Source: Halicephalobus mephisto (taxonomy: Eukaryota; Nematoda; Chromadorea; Rhabditida; Panagrolaimidae). Taken from it: DNA of 64,000 nucleotides. Within the stretch, counting starts at the first letter, position 1. Every line of letters begins with the position of its first letter. The notes under the pieces were generated by a model. That model worked only from the letters and a program-made list of their open reading frames with translations. It ran no database searches and was not told where the DNA came from. The position numbers were made by a program, and so were the translations under genes. The DNA lies in contig SWDT01000049.1 of NCBI GenBank assembly GCA_009193035.1, positions 124,001 to 188,000 of the forward strand, written 5' to 3'. Positions 44,601 through 55,800 of the stretch are shown here, piece by piece.

Positions 44601-47600
44601 AAATTCGGATGAAATCTCTGACTTTCAGTCTTGTGCTCAGGACAGTAATGGAAAACATTATTGTTTTTCCGATGGAGTCGGGTTGATTTCCCAGAAGACG
44701 GCAAAGAAGCTGATCAAAGACCTCAAGATTGACCCTAAGAATACCACTTGTTTCCAATTCCGATCCGGTGGCTACAAAGGAGTTCTATCTGTTGATCCAT
44801 TTTTGGATTTTCAACAAAAATGGTTAAAAAACAACAATATCAATTACCCAAAAAACAAATTGATGAAATGTGATGTTCTTTTTCGCACTTCTCAAAATAA
44901 ATTCACTGCTACAGAAGAAGAACAAGAGTTCGAAGTAGTCAAACATTCAACTGCGGTCCCGCTTCGACTCAACAAGCCCCTCATCAACATCTACGACCAA
45001 GTTTCAGAAAAGCAAAGTCCGCAATGTGGTGCCAGGATCAGAAAGAGGATTACGGAACTCACGAATGAACACATAACGAATGTTATTCAATCTCTGACGA
45101 CCGATACTGCATTCCGTGACGCCTTACTCGATATCCCAGTCTATGCTCCGATAAATCAATTATTGTCTTATTCAACATTGGTCGATGAGCCCTTCTTCCA
45201 TTCTATGGTTGTTGCACGAGCCAAAGCTTCTTTGAGTACGTTGTTTTGTTAAATTTTCTCTTATTAGACTTCTAAAGAAGCTTCTAGAATCCAATAAATT
45301 CAAAGTTTACGGTGTTTTTAAAATTTCCAAAACATCTGAAATTTTGACTTCTATGAGGTTCTAGAATTCATGTCAAGAGAATTCTCTAAAAACCTATATT
45401 TCTGATTTTTATAATGTAATTTTGTCATTTTCAGAATTGCTGAATGAAAAAAAGCAAATTAAAATTCCTCCAGAATATGGAAGAACGATGTTCGGTATTG
45501 TCGATCCTTATGGAATTCTTCAATATGGACAAGTTTTTGTCCAATATTCCAATTCAATATCCACCCAATCCGTCTATAATGATCTCACAACCATCTTGAA
45601 AGGCCCTGTGGCTATTTCTAAGAATCCAATGTGCAATTCTGGAGACTTGCGAATGTATGAAGCGATCGATGTTCCTGCTTTACGTCATATCGTCAATAAT
45701 GTGGTGTTTCCGCAATCCGGACCTCGACCTCATCCTGACGAAATGGCCGGTAGTGATCTCGATGGCGATGAATACTCACTTATCTGGGATCCAGAATTGT
45801 TCTTGGAGAGAAATGAGCCGGCTTTTAATTACACACCGGATCGACCAAAAATCGAAGAAGTCCCTATTAACGAGTTGCTTCAGAAAAGTGCTGATTTTTT
45901 CGTGGATTACATAATGGGTGGTATGATTGGTCAAATCGCCAATGCTCATTTGGAGAACGCTGATCTCTATGGATTGGACAGTGGAATCTGTCTGGAAATC
46001 GCGAAGAAGCAAATGACGGCAGTGGACTTTGCGAAAACTGGTCATCCGGCTGAACCCCTAACTAGAGTTTGGAATGGAGACCTTCCTCCTGAACGTGCCG
46101 AACGTCATCCTGACTTTATGAACAAAGATCACCTCTCAATATATGAAAGTCCTCGTCTTCTCGGTGATATTCACAGAACAATATCCAAGTTTTACAATGT
46201 GATGTCAACAGTCATGAATCAAGGCGATGAAAAGCCAGATCTCGACAAGTGCATAGATGTTCCTGGTTGGGAGCTATACAGGAACGAGGCTGCTGCGATG
46301 TACAAAGAATACATGGAGGAACTTGATGTAAGTTTCGCAACCTTGGCCTGGACCATGATGTAGCACATATTATGCTGCCTTGTTCAACAATTTCTTCAAT
46401 AGAAATTCGATTCAAAATACGCATATTTCATAATCGCAACAGAAAAAACAAAAAAAACATTACAGAAAATTACATTTTTTATTTAATTTATCATTTTCGG
46501 ATCCTCATTGCGCGAAATTCTGTTCATACTTACCGTTGAGTTCATCATGATCTTTCGTGATCAGATTTGACGTTGTTGACAAACTTTATACAAATAATAA
46601 TGGATTTACTTCAGCATTTGGTCGTTGCATACGGGATTCTGAATGAAGGAGAACTTTTTTCACAGCACTTCACAGTTCTAACACAACGCTTCAACAACCG
46701 AGAAAATGATAACATGTCAGCTTTCACAACAGCGAGTTTCATTCAGGCTCAAGTTTTCAAAATCTTTACTCAATATAGGATAAAGTTCTTTGAAAAATTT
46801 GAATTCCGGTTTTCTTCAACCGAATCCAAGGAGATTATTCGCGAGAAAGTTGAGGCAACTGAAACCATAAAGCAGTTTGCTGTGGCTTGCTATACAGTGG
46901 CTTACGGTATGACTTTTTTATTCAAAAAGACTAGAATTTTATAGAAGACTTTAGAACTTTCTAAAATCTACTAAAACATTTGTATTTTATTAATTTGTTT
47001 TCAAAACAAAAATAATAATATACGATTCACATTAGTAACGACTTAATGCTTAATTTATCCTTCATTTTTTTACTTACAATTGATAGTTTATTTTTCGTTG
47101 GTAACTGTCGTGGATTCTGACGTAGTGGTCCACGCGGTCCTAATCACTAGAAGAGGAAGTAATCCTTCTTATTTACTTTAGTACAGCAAGATTACGACAC
47201 AATATAGTCTAAACCTAAGAAGGATAATAGGATAATATAGAGGCATAAATACAATAAGATAAAACAGAACATTAATACTTGCTTTGTGAATGATGAGGGA
47301 TTTGACGACTTTCTTAAATATCAGGAGTTTACGCCTTATTTGACTCATCTTCGAGGATAAATGGCCTTCGGGGGATCTCGCATCGGAATCAGATCCACTT
47401 TCCACGATAGTAACGATCCCCAACTTGTCCAGATCATTTGTAATTTCTTTATTTATCACTTGACCATAGTTCAGGATCTTTCTAATCTGCCCTTCAATAC
47501 AGTACTGTGTGATAGTAAACTACATCTGTCTCAGCTGCTGATTATTTCACATCCACATAACAATGTTCAAAGAATCGTTACGTTGGTAATCTCTACATTC

Positions 47601-49226
47601 ATTGTTTTTTGGATAATGTTCTTGATACTTTTATATCTCATTCATGTGGTCTGTTGTTTCCTAGAAAGTTTGCTTATGAAATTGTGTTCAATGATCCTTT
47701 AGGAACTAAAATATGTATACTCTTTCATTTTTTCGACGATTCCTGAACAGAAGAAAAAACTATATTTAATACATTCATTTCTTGTAAATTTAGTTTTTCT
47801 CTGAACTCATTTAAACTCTGCTGTTCGGATAACAACAGCCAAATCATTTAACATTGCTTCAATATCAGGTGGAAAATTTTATAAATCTCGATTTTTAAAA
47901 ACTAACATGTAAACTTAAAAAATCAACATTTAAACCAAGTATTATATAAAATTTTAAAACATTCTCGAAAATAAAAGTAATTTCGTAACAACTTTTATTT
48001 TTTTTAATAATATCATGATTATTTAGAAAATGGAAAGTACTTATCTTTTCCTTGGATTGCATGGGATGTCATTGATCAAGTCAGGATGGACAAGAGGATT
48101 CCACCAAATATGGACGCATTAGGGAGCCTTGTTTCGAAGGAGATTTACAGAAAAGAGTTCTCAGGATTTAAGAAGATGGAACAGAACTTTGCGAAATTTT
48201 GTCCTGCTGTTCTTCCTTATTTACACCGATACGATGAACTCGGCAAGTTACTGTATTTCGTGATTAAGTGGAAGGAACAACAGCATTTCCTCGATATGAT
48301 CAACAAAGTGTCTATTTGTCTGCTCTTTATCAAATTCGGATTGGGAGATCTTCCATGTCCTAAGGGGTTTTATCCATTTTTGAAAGAGGTTAGTTTCTTA
48401 TTCATTATTTAGAATCCAGGAAATTTTCGAAAAGGTTCTAGAATTACCATCTGGAAGTGAAATTTCCGGATTTTTATCGAGACAATTTCAGTTAAAAATC
48501 CGTAATTTTTGAATTTCGAAATTTCAGACAAATAATTTTAACAAACATGAAAAAGTGACTTTGGAAAATCCGGCATGTGGCATTGGAAGGAAGCTGATTT
48601 GGTTCTTTGCTTCTCTAGGATCGAATGAATTTGCTGATCTTACTGATTTTGACTACACAACGCCCAATTTGGGTCCTAATAATGCTCGTTACAACCGCGA
48701 AAGTTGGATCCATCTTCATGAGGCCGGATTAGGTACTCTTTTGAATATTGCTTGTAAGATCCGTCCGGAAGTTCTTCTGCCGTTCAATCCAGATGGATCT
48801 TCAGAAAAAAACAGCACTCAGATCATGAAGAATCCAACTTCATTTGTCGTGGAAGTCCCTCGTGACATGTGTGACGACTTCATCAAATGTCTTCCAGAAG
48901 TTAAGGAACAATCAGGATGTGTCCATATCGCATACCATGTTCAAAAAAGATCATTTCGCGATGCGAAGAACAACAACCCCAACTCCAAAATCACTCTTTG
49001 GGCGAGAGGAACACCAACACAAATTCAGAAATTCAGAGGAATGTTCATAGTAAGACCGAAATTACATCCCAATGAACCTCCTATAGAAACTTCCACAAGA
49101 ATCGGCACAATGGTCATGAATAAAATCAAGGAAATTTTAAAATCACCTGATGCAAACTCAAACGATTACTTTTTAAACTACAGAAATGTTGATTCAAATT
49201 TAGAATTTGACTATTGTTATAATTAA
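41658..49226 (+). CDS. RNA-dependent RNA polymerase, EGO-1/RRF family
   Basis: Eight exons (41658-41747, 42531-42775, 42818-43838, 44188-45235, 45435-46327, 46615-46906, 48027-48388, 48528-49226) sum to 4650 bases, exactly in frame, 1549 residues. The cellular (eukaryotic) RdRP core is complete: [68 protein letters not shown] with the catalytic DLDGD at residues 909-913 (45755-45769). The C-terminal half keeps [11 protein letters not shown] and [12 protein letters not shown], as in EGO-1. These enzymes copy target RNAs into secondary (22G-type) siRNAs in the germline or soma, amplifying RNAi and silencing transposons. The first exon is the least certain part; ATG 41658 has no strong rival. 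Introns 1, 4 and 6 host a LINE remnant, a family A MITE and a possible retroelement remnant. Which nematode paralogue (ego-1, rrf-1, rrf-3) it equals is not decided. Confidence 0.94.
41990..42260 (-). pseudogene. non-LTR retrotransposon remnant in RdRP intron 1
   Basis: On minus, [20 protein letters not shown] followed by [20 protein letters not shown] is the classical C-terminal tail of LINE reverse transcriptases (WLDxI..DL..., A.DR..WR). Upstream (42150-42260) further decayed RT sequence is likely. Confidence 0.65.
44020..44168. mobile_element. MITE family A, copy 5 (RdRP intron 4)
   Basis: Left end CAAAAAATGTAATTTTCGGT and right end AAAATTATTTTTTTTATTTT plus TAGTG are diverged but alignable to the other copies; the centre keeps GTTACATTTTTATAAATATTTG. 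Its right end lies 18 bases before the acceptor of exon 4. Confidence 0.55.
46907..48026. other. RdRP intron 6 with possible retroelement remnant
   Basis: At 1120 bases this is the longest RdRP intron. The part 47090-47700 has mixed composition and on minus reads like decayed Copia-type sequence (a TGTCGTGGATTCTGACGTAG end near 47107 and an RNase H-tail-like region near 47640). No intact motif is present, so the class is a guess. Confidence 0.3.
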
Positions 49227-49667
49227 AAAAGTTCCCGAAAATCATCCAATATTCATGAAAAACACCGATGGAATCCCCAATCGACAGCCATACCATACTC
49301 TAGATACCGTATTTGCTCTATTTGTGGCACATGTGCCACTATTTTTCGATCGATCTATCAGGAACTTGTATGTTATCTAACTGTATTGTTGCATATATCA
49401 GTTTCCTTTCATCCAAGCCTTCAGGATGTGCCACAAATAGAGCAAATACGGTAGGTCATTTTAGGATTTCATAACTTGTCCAAGTATTGTACTAAGTCAA
49501 AAAAAATGAATATTTTTATTTAAATTTTGTTTGAATAATGAAAATTCCATTCCAAAATTTACAAAAGTCACCCTTTTTAAATGATATTTTTAAATTTTAA
49601 ATAGTTTTTGAATCCGTAGAGAATCTCCAGGAGGCAGCCGCGAATCCTCTTTGAATAGGCCGAGTCA
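49227..49667. other. convergent intergenic region RdRP / CTR
   Basis: 440 bases containing the pogo-type MITE at 49307-49451 and the 3' flanks of both genes. Confidence 0.45.
49307..49451. mobile_element. MITE family C, pogo-like ends, 145 bp
   Basis: Perfect inverted ends of about 25 bases (CCGTATTTGCTCTATTTGTG... and ...CACAAATAGAGCAAATACGG), TA on both sides, no coding. The CCGTATTT tip and the NNCTAATT/CTCTATTT spacing are shared with the pogo-like element at 37442, so it is probably mobilised by a related transposase. Confidence 0.92.
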
Positions 49668-50572
49668 TCAACCACAGCAAGTTTCTTCTCGGGCGGCCAA
49701 ATTGAATCTGTCTAAATCTGGATACAGGAAACGAAAAAACAGATGAGCAACAACTTCACCGAATACGGTAGCTATGCAGAGCCATATATTGAAGGTCATG
49801 AAAACTAACATAAGCGAGTAACCCAAGAAAAGCTGAACTGCATGAAGACCTCCATCGACGAACATGCCGACCGTGAGTTTCCTCTGTCTAGGGACGCCAT
49901 CGGGTAACTGGAGTTCGGAACCCAATTCCCGCTTTCGGAGATAAGTACGGATCCATTTTACGCCTTCGTAGATGAAACAAAGAAGGAAGATCACAATGGA
50001 GCTCCAGATGATCCCTGAAGAAAATTCTTGAAAATCACACTACTGTAAATAATTTAAAATTAATTCTAACATGAGATTCCCCGATAAAACTTTTCAAAAT
50101 TTAACTTTTTTTCAAATTTTATAAAATACAAAAAATTTCCAAGAGATTTCAAAAAGCTCTGAAATTTTTTCCTGAATTGTAGAAATTTGAAAATATGAAA
50201 TTTTAGAAAATTTTTATTTTTTATAAGTATTCGAAAAAATTTCAACACTGATCCAGAGACTATCTGTAGTCTGGGCAAAAATCTACCGTATTCTGTCTGT
50301 AGTTTATAGTGCATCAATCGTGATCGATGTAATTACGCAATTTTGAAAAGTTTGAAATAAATCGAAAATTAAATATTTTTTAAAAATGAAATTTAAATGA
50401 TTTAAAAAAAATACAACAAACCCCGAGCATTGGTAGTTTTCCAAAAATCGAATAGTACGGTTTCTGAACTTCCAAAATGAAAGTACATTTTCATATGTTC
50501 CATGTGCATCCCCATCGGCATCGATGTCGACATGTGCATGTCAGCATGATCGATGTGATTGCTGTGATCCAT
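49668..50572 (-). CDS. CTR-family high-affinity copper transporter
   Basis: Minus-strand exons 50422-50572 and 49668-50014 give 165 residues. The extracellular N-terminus is very rich in His and Met (MDHSNHIDHADMHM, MPMGMHMEHMKM), the copper-collecting feature of CTR proteins. It is followed by YFHFGSSETVLFDFW leading into TM1 (IIWSSIVIFLLCFIYEGVKW), a cytosolic loop, TM2 with the selectivity-filter MxxxM (SLMLVFM) and TM3 ending GEVVAHLFF; in most CTRs TM3 has GxxxG, here GEVVA, so the second Gly is replaced. The tail has a Cys pair (ETCCG) where CTR1 has HCH-type copper ligands. CTRs form trimers and import Cu(I) across the plasma membrane or from vesicles. The start follows an acceptor (TTTTCAG) one base upstream of AATGG. 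Confidence 0.93.
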
Positions 50573-52831
50573 TCTGAAAAGTCAAAATCAAAAAAGATCA
50601 AGCAAAAATAAATAATCGATGACATTGCGCGGAAAATAGCCCATGGTCAAACATGACGAAAGAACTGGTTTTTTCTGTCGATAGATATTCAACGATCAAA
50701 TCAGGAAAAAACTGAAATCAAAGCCATTCGAGGTCAGAATAAGGGAACTGATTAGACCTCAGAGAACACGAGATATCGTCTTATCGGAACTTTTAACGAT
50801 GGAGATACATAAAAATCACGTATAAATTTTTGAGCAACTGTACAATAATTGTTTCCTCGGGGACATTCGCCTTTTGTTTCTTATTTTTCTTTTTTATCCC
50901 GCATTACTCAGAATCCACCTACAATATCGCACGAAAATTACAAAAATAAAAAAATTTAAATTTATCAACCATGATCGCGGATTTTCTCGATACGACTGAT
51001 CCCTTGATGACCGGCTTGACGTCTATTTTTTACTAATTTTAAAATTTTCCATAAATTTACTTTTTAAATTATTCGATTTTGATTTTAGATTAATTCAGAA
51101 AAAACAAAATTAATCAGAAAATTATATGAGATTTACGACTTTCGGGGAAGAAACATCGTGGGAAAAAATTTCTAAAATATTGTAAATGATAAATATCGAA
51201 AAAACAAAGATCAAAAACAAATTATCGCACAGTCGTCTAAGGACAAATCAATCAGCATGTACTTAAGTTTAACAATGATTCAATCAAAAATGCAATGAGA
51301 GCAATGAAAAATAAGTTTTAAAAATAAGAAAACGGATGAGAACGAAGTATTCGGATCGATCCAAGTGACCGCTCGCGAGCATTTCAAGATTGTCAAAATG
51401 ACGCGTCTTCCGTCGTGACTAAATGAGGAAAAAACCGAAAATGACTATGTGACAGCTATTCCGCAATGACAGTTGATCCTTAGTGACAGTTGATCCCTAG
51501 CGTTAGTTAATCCTTAGTGATAATTTATCCTTATCGATAATTTATTCTTATCGATAGTTAATCCTTAATGATAATTTATCTTTATTGATAATTAATCCTT
51601 AGTGATAGTTTATCCTTAGTGATAATTTATCTTTATTGATAGTTTATCCTTAGGGTTAGTTAATCCTTAGTGATAGTTGATCCTTAGTAATAGTTTACCC
51701 TTACTAATAGTTGATCCTTAGTAATAGTTGATCCTTAACGATAATTTATCTTTATTGATAGTTGATCCTTAATGATAGTTGATCCTTAGTGATAATTTAT
51801 CCTTAGTAATAGTTGATCCTTAACGATAATTTATCTTTATTGATAGTTGATCCTTAACGATAATTTATCTTCACTAACAATTCCTCCTTAGCGATATTTG
51901 CTCCCTTTTGACTCGCACTGGTTTCGAAGCTCTTTTTAAATCAGTATTTTTTACCTAACTGAGATATTAATTTTATTTAACTACCAAAAATCGATATAAA
52001 AAAGAAAGAGCTTACATAAAGCTTACGAAATAGGGGACTAATTGTTGTACAGTTTGGAAAATAAGGCAGTAAAACTAAAATAAGAACAAAATAAAGTGAA
52101 ATAAAAATAATAAAATAATCAAAAAATTTATATATGGAGAAGTAAATATTTTGGACATCAAAAACCGGACCGGAAAGATATCACTTCACGGACAATTTTC
52201 CCTACATTTAGGACAGATAATCCTAATATTAGTTCCCATAAATTCACCAAAAAGGAAAAACTGGCATATGGAAATGCTTTTGTCCAAACACTTTAGTGTA
52301 TTAAAACTGGCCAAATTCTTCTCATAACAATTAAAATAGAATGAGATTGATTGTTTACGTAGGGAAAAATGGGTCCTTCCATTGTGATCAGAGACGGAAA
52401 AAGTGGTTTTATACACGGTCAGAAATGACTCGTCTTGGTTGGTTTATTTTTGAAAACTCAATTCCGACTTTTCCGTCCTTTAAATCCACCTTTTTCGGAG
52501 CCTTATCAGAAGAAAAACAAGTGACGAAAGCTCACAAGGAAAGCTATGGACAAGTTCCCCTTGGAGAGCTTGTGTTGATATATGAAAATCTATGCTTCTC
52601 TGTCTTGTGCTATATTTAGCTTTCATTGTTGATGTATTTTCCTTCTGCCTTGGACAGCAATGACTAAAAAGATATGCTATTCGTTGAGTCAATATCGTGT
52701 CGAGAGAAAAATTATGAGAACTGTCGCGTTCTTTCTCGATTTTTTAAGTTTCGACTGTTTCCAGGTCAAATCAGAAATCTCCAGCCGTACTTACTTTCCT
52801 ATTGATGTAAATTGTAACGGAGTCGGAAACG
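50573..52831. other. divergent intergenic region CTR / FCHO
   Basis: Both genes are transcribed away from here, so their promoters lie inside. Contents: mixed sequence to 51460, a 17-bp minisatellite (51467-51885), and 52330-52831, a GC-richer part with an unrecognised open frame (52341-52619) and an acceptor-like GTTTCCAG at 52759-52766, probably the FCHO 5' UTR. The string TTTTGACTCGCACTGGTTT at 51905 also occurs at about 8588. Confidence 0.45.
51467..51885. repeat. 17-bp minisatellite
   Basis: About 25 units of GTTGATCCTTAGTGATA and variants in strict 17-base steps. Confidence 0.93.
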
Positions 52832-55800
52832 ATGATAATTGATTATTCTGAACACTTTTGGGTAAGTTTTGTACTTTTTCGTACATGAATTTCTGTGTTT
52901 TTTGCATACACGATATTTGACTTTTTTCATATATGAATTTCGATTTTTTCAAACATGAATTTCAATTTTTTTTTCATATATGAACTTTGTGCTTTTTCGT
53001 AAATGATATTTGATTTTTTTCATATATGAATTTTGATTTTTTTCATATATGAATTTCGATTTTTTCAAACATGAATTTCGATTTTTTTTTATATATGAAC
53101 TTTGTGCTTTTTCGTACATGATATTTGGTTTTTTTCATATATGAATTTTGGGTTTTTTTCATATATGAATTTTGGGTTTTTTTCATATATGAATTTCGAT
53201 TTTTTCAGGGCGATAAGCATATTGGTTACAACGTTTTGTATGAGAACCTGAAAAAAGGAGAAGATACTGTTCAAGAATTCAGTACTTTTGTGAAGGAAAG
53301 AATCAGTTTAGAAGAAGACTTGCATAAGTACCTCAACAAGAGTCTGGTTCGGGTGAGTTCGAAATTCAATAATAATAAAAAAAATAATAAAAAAAATAAT
53401 ATTATTTTTATTTTTATTATATACTAAAACCACATCCTAATTTGGATAATGCTAAATTAACCTAAAATTTTACATAATTTTATATAAAAAAACTATAAAC
53501 GATTTTTTTTTTCTGAAAAATTAAATTTTTTTATATTGGAAAAAATAGAATGATATTCCGAATCGATAATTTGGATTATTATTCATAGAATAGTTTTAAA
53601 AATCGATTTTTATTTTAAAAGAACTTATTTGATTTTTTAAAATTATATTTTTGTATTTTTTTAATGATTTTAAGCAGTAGTAAATTGTAAAAAAACAAAT
53701 CCCAACGAATTTACATCTAAAATAAGAAAAATTAACAAATGAAATTTTTGCGGATGTATTTTAAGAAAATCTACATTTTGATGAATTTTGTGAATTTATT
53801 TTTAATTTTTATATTAAATATATTTTTTCAGATAAATCAATACATTGCGAACAACGGTCCTTTTGTTGAATCTTGGAGACTTACGAAAGGAACTCTAGAA
53901 TTGTACTGTGAAATTCAGACTTCTGTTCTCAAAAATTTACTTGATTTATCCAAAGATGTCATCAAGTACCACGATGACTTGGTTAAATCCAGAAAACGAG
54001 TAAAAGAACAAGATGTAATTGATGCAGTAAACTTGATGCAGACAACAACAACATGCTTACAAAAAGTCAATAATTATTTTTAATTTTTTTAAATTACTTT
54101 TTTTTCAGGCAAAAGAAACTTATCAACATCGTTGTAACGAATTATTATCGATGAAAAATGAAGCTCCAACAAAAGACATAGCTAAAGCTAAAGCTAAAGT
54201 AATCAAAGCTCATGAAGAATACAAATCTTACGTCGAAAAATACGGAATTGTTAGAGATAATTTTGAAGAAAAATTAATCAAAGCAGCTAAAGCTTTTCAA
54301 GCTCATGATATAGCACATCTTCAACAAATGAAAAATTTTTTTGTTCAATTATCGAAAAATATGGATGATTCACATGGAGCAATTTCTCAAGTTACTGGAG
54401 ATTATAAAAATAATCTTCAACAAATTGATTTGGAAAATATTATGTTAAAATTTGTTGAAGAAAAAGGAACAGGAAATGAAAAACCAGGTAAATTTTAAAT
54501 TATAAATAATAATAATTATAATTTTTAGAACCTATTAAATGGACAGATAATGATGAATTAATAGATTTTGATGTTATTTCTCATATTGCTGGATCACAAT
54601 CGGCTCCAAGTAGTTCTAATTCGTCAGCAATTGTTACTGGTATGACGGAAAATTCAAGTCAAATTGTATCTAATTTGGTGGATTTGGATAGTCCAACATG
54701 GACTTTGACGACTAATTCTCAAGATTTGAATAATGTAATTTTTATTTTTATTTAAAAATTTAATAGTTTAATTTTTATTTTAAAATTCAATAATTTTTTA
54801 TTTTTATTTTAAAACTTAATAATTTTATTTCTATTTCTATTTTAAAATTTAATAATTTTCTATTTTTATTTTAAAATTCAATAATTTTTTATTTTTATTT
54901 TAAAATTTAATAATTTTTTATTTCTATTTTAAAATTTAATAATTTTTTATTTTTACTTTAAAATTTAATAATTTTTTATTTTAGAAATCTCCAGGCGATA
55001 GTGATGCTGATACAAATCAAAATTTAGGAAATTCTGGTTATGTTCAACAATTATCATCATCAATTGGAAGACAAAAATTATCACAATGGTTAAATTTTTG
55101 TTTTTATTTAAATAATCAAGTATTTTAGGCTTCCTAGAAGAAAGAAAAACGCATCACAATCAAGTCTTCCATCGAATGATGATCCAAGTGGATTTGGTGA
55201 AAGTGCTTCAAAAGGAGGATTTTTGAGAAGATATAGGAAATCTAAAAATGAATTAACCATAACAAACGAAACAGAAGATAACAAAAGTGTTACCAGTAGT
55301 GGAAAAAGTGGAGATGAAAAAATGGTAATTTTTTTAATTTTAGAATTACAGTAATATTTTCCAAAAGTATTTTTTTAATTTTCGAAATTACAGTAGTTTT
55401 AGTTTTTTTATTTAAATTACAGTAATAATGGTTTTTTTACATTTTTTGAAATCACAGTAATTTTAGTTTTTTTACTTAAATTACAGTAATAATGTTTTTT
55501 TACCTTTTTTGGAATTACAGTAATTTTAATTTAAAAATTTTCCAAATTACAGTAGTTTTAGTTTTTTTATTTAAATTACAGTAATTTTAATTTTTTATTC
55601 TTAAAATTACAATGGTTTAAATTTTTTAGTCTAATTTTGGAGCTTCTGGTCATGGTTTTGGAGATTCTGAACTTACACCGACTGTTAGTAATGCTCCGGT
55701 TGTTGATGAAGATGGTTTTGTTATTAGACCTCCGGATAAAAAAGAAAAACATCAATGGTCATCAACGACGTCATCGTCAGATGAAGATGAAAATGAATTT

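Noticed and set aside
46327..46370. Read-through end of RdRP exon 5 giving an early stop
   Set aside because: A GTAAGT donor at 46328 and the acceptor TTTACTTCAG at 46614 join in phase and restore the conserved [11 protein letters not shown] motif, so the stop is intronic.
15973..51885. Several regular short arrays (16, 17, 21, 26, 40 bp) considered as CRISPR-like
   Set aside because: Units are contiguous with no unique spacers, and the genome is a nematode; they are minisatellites.
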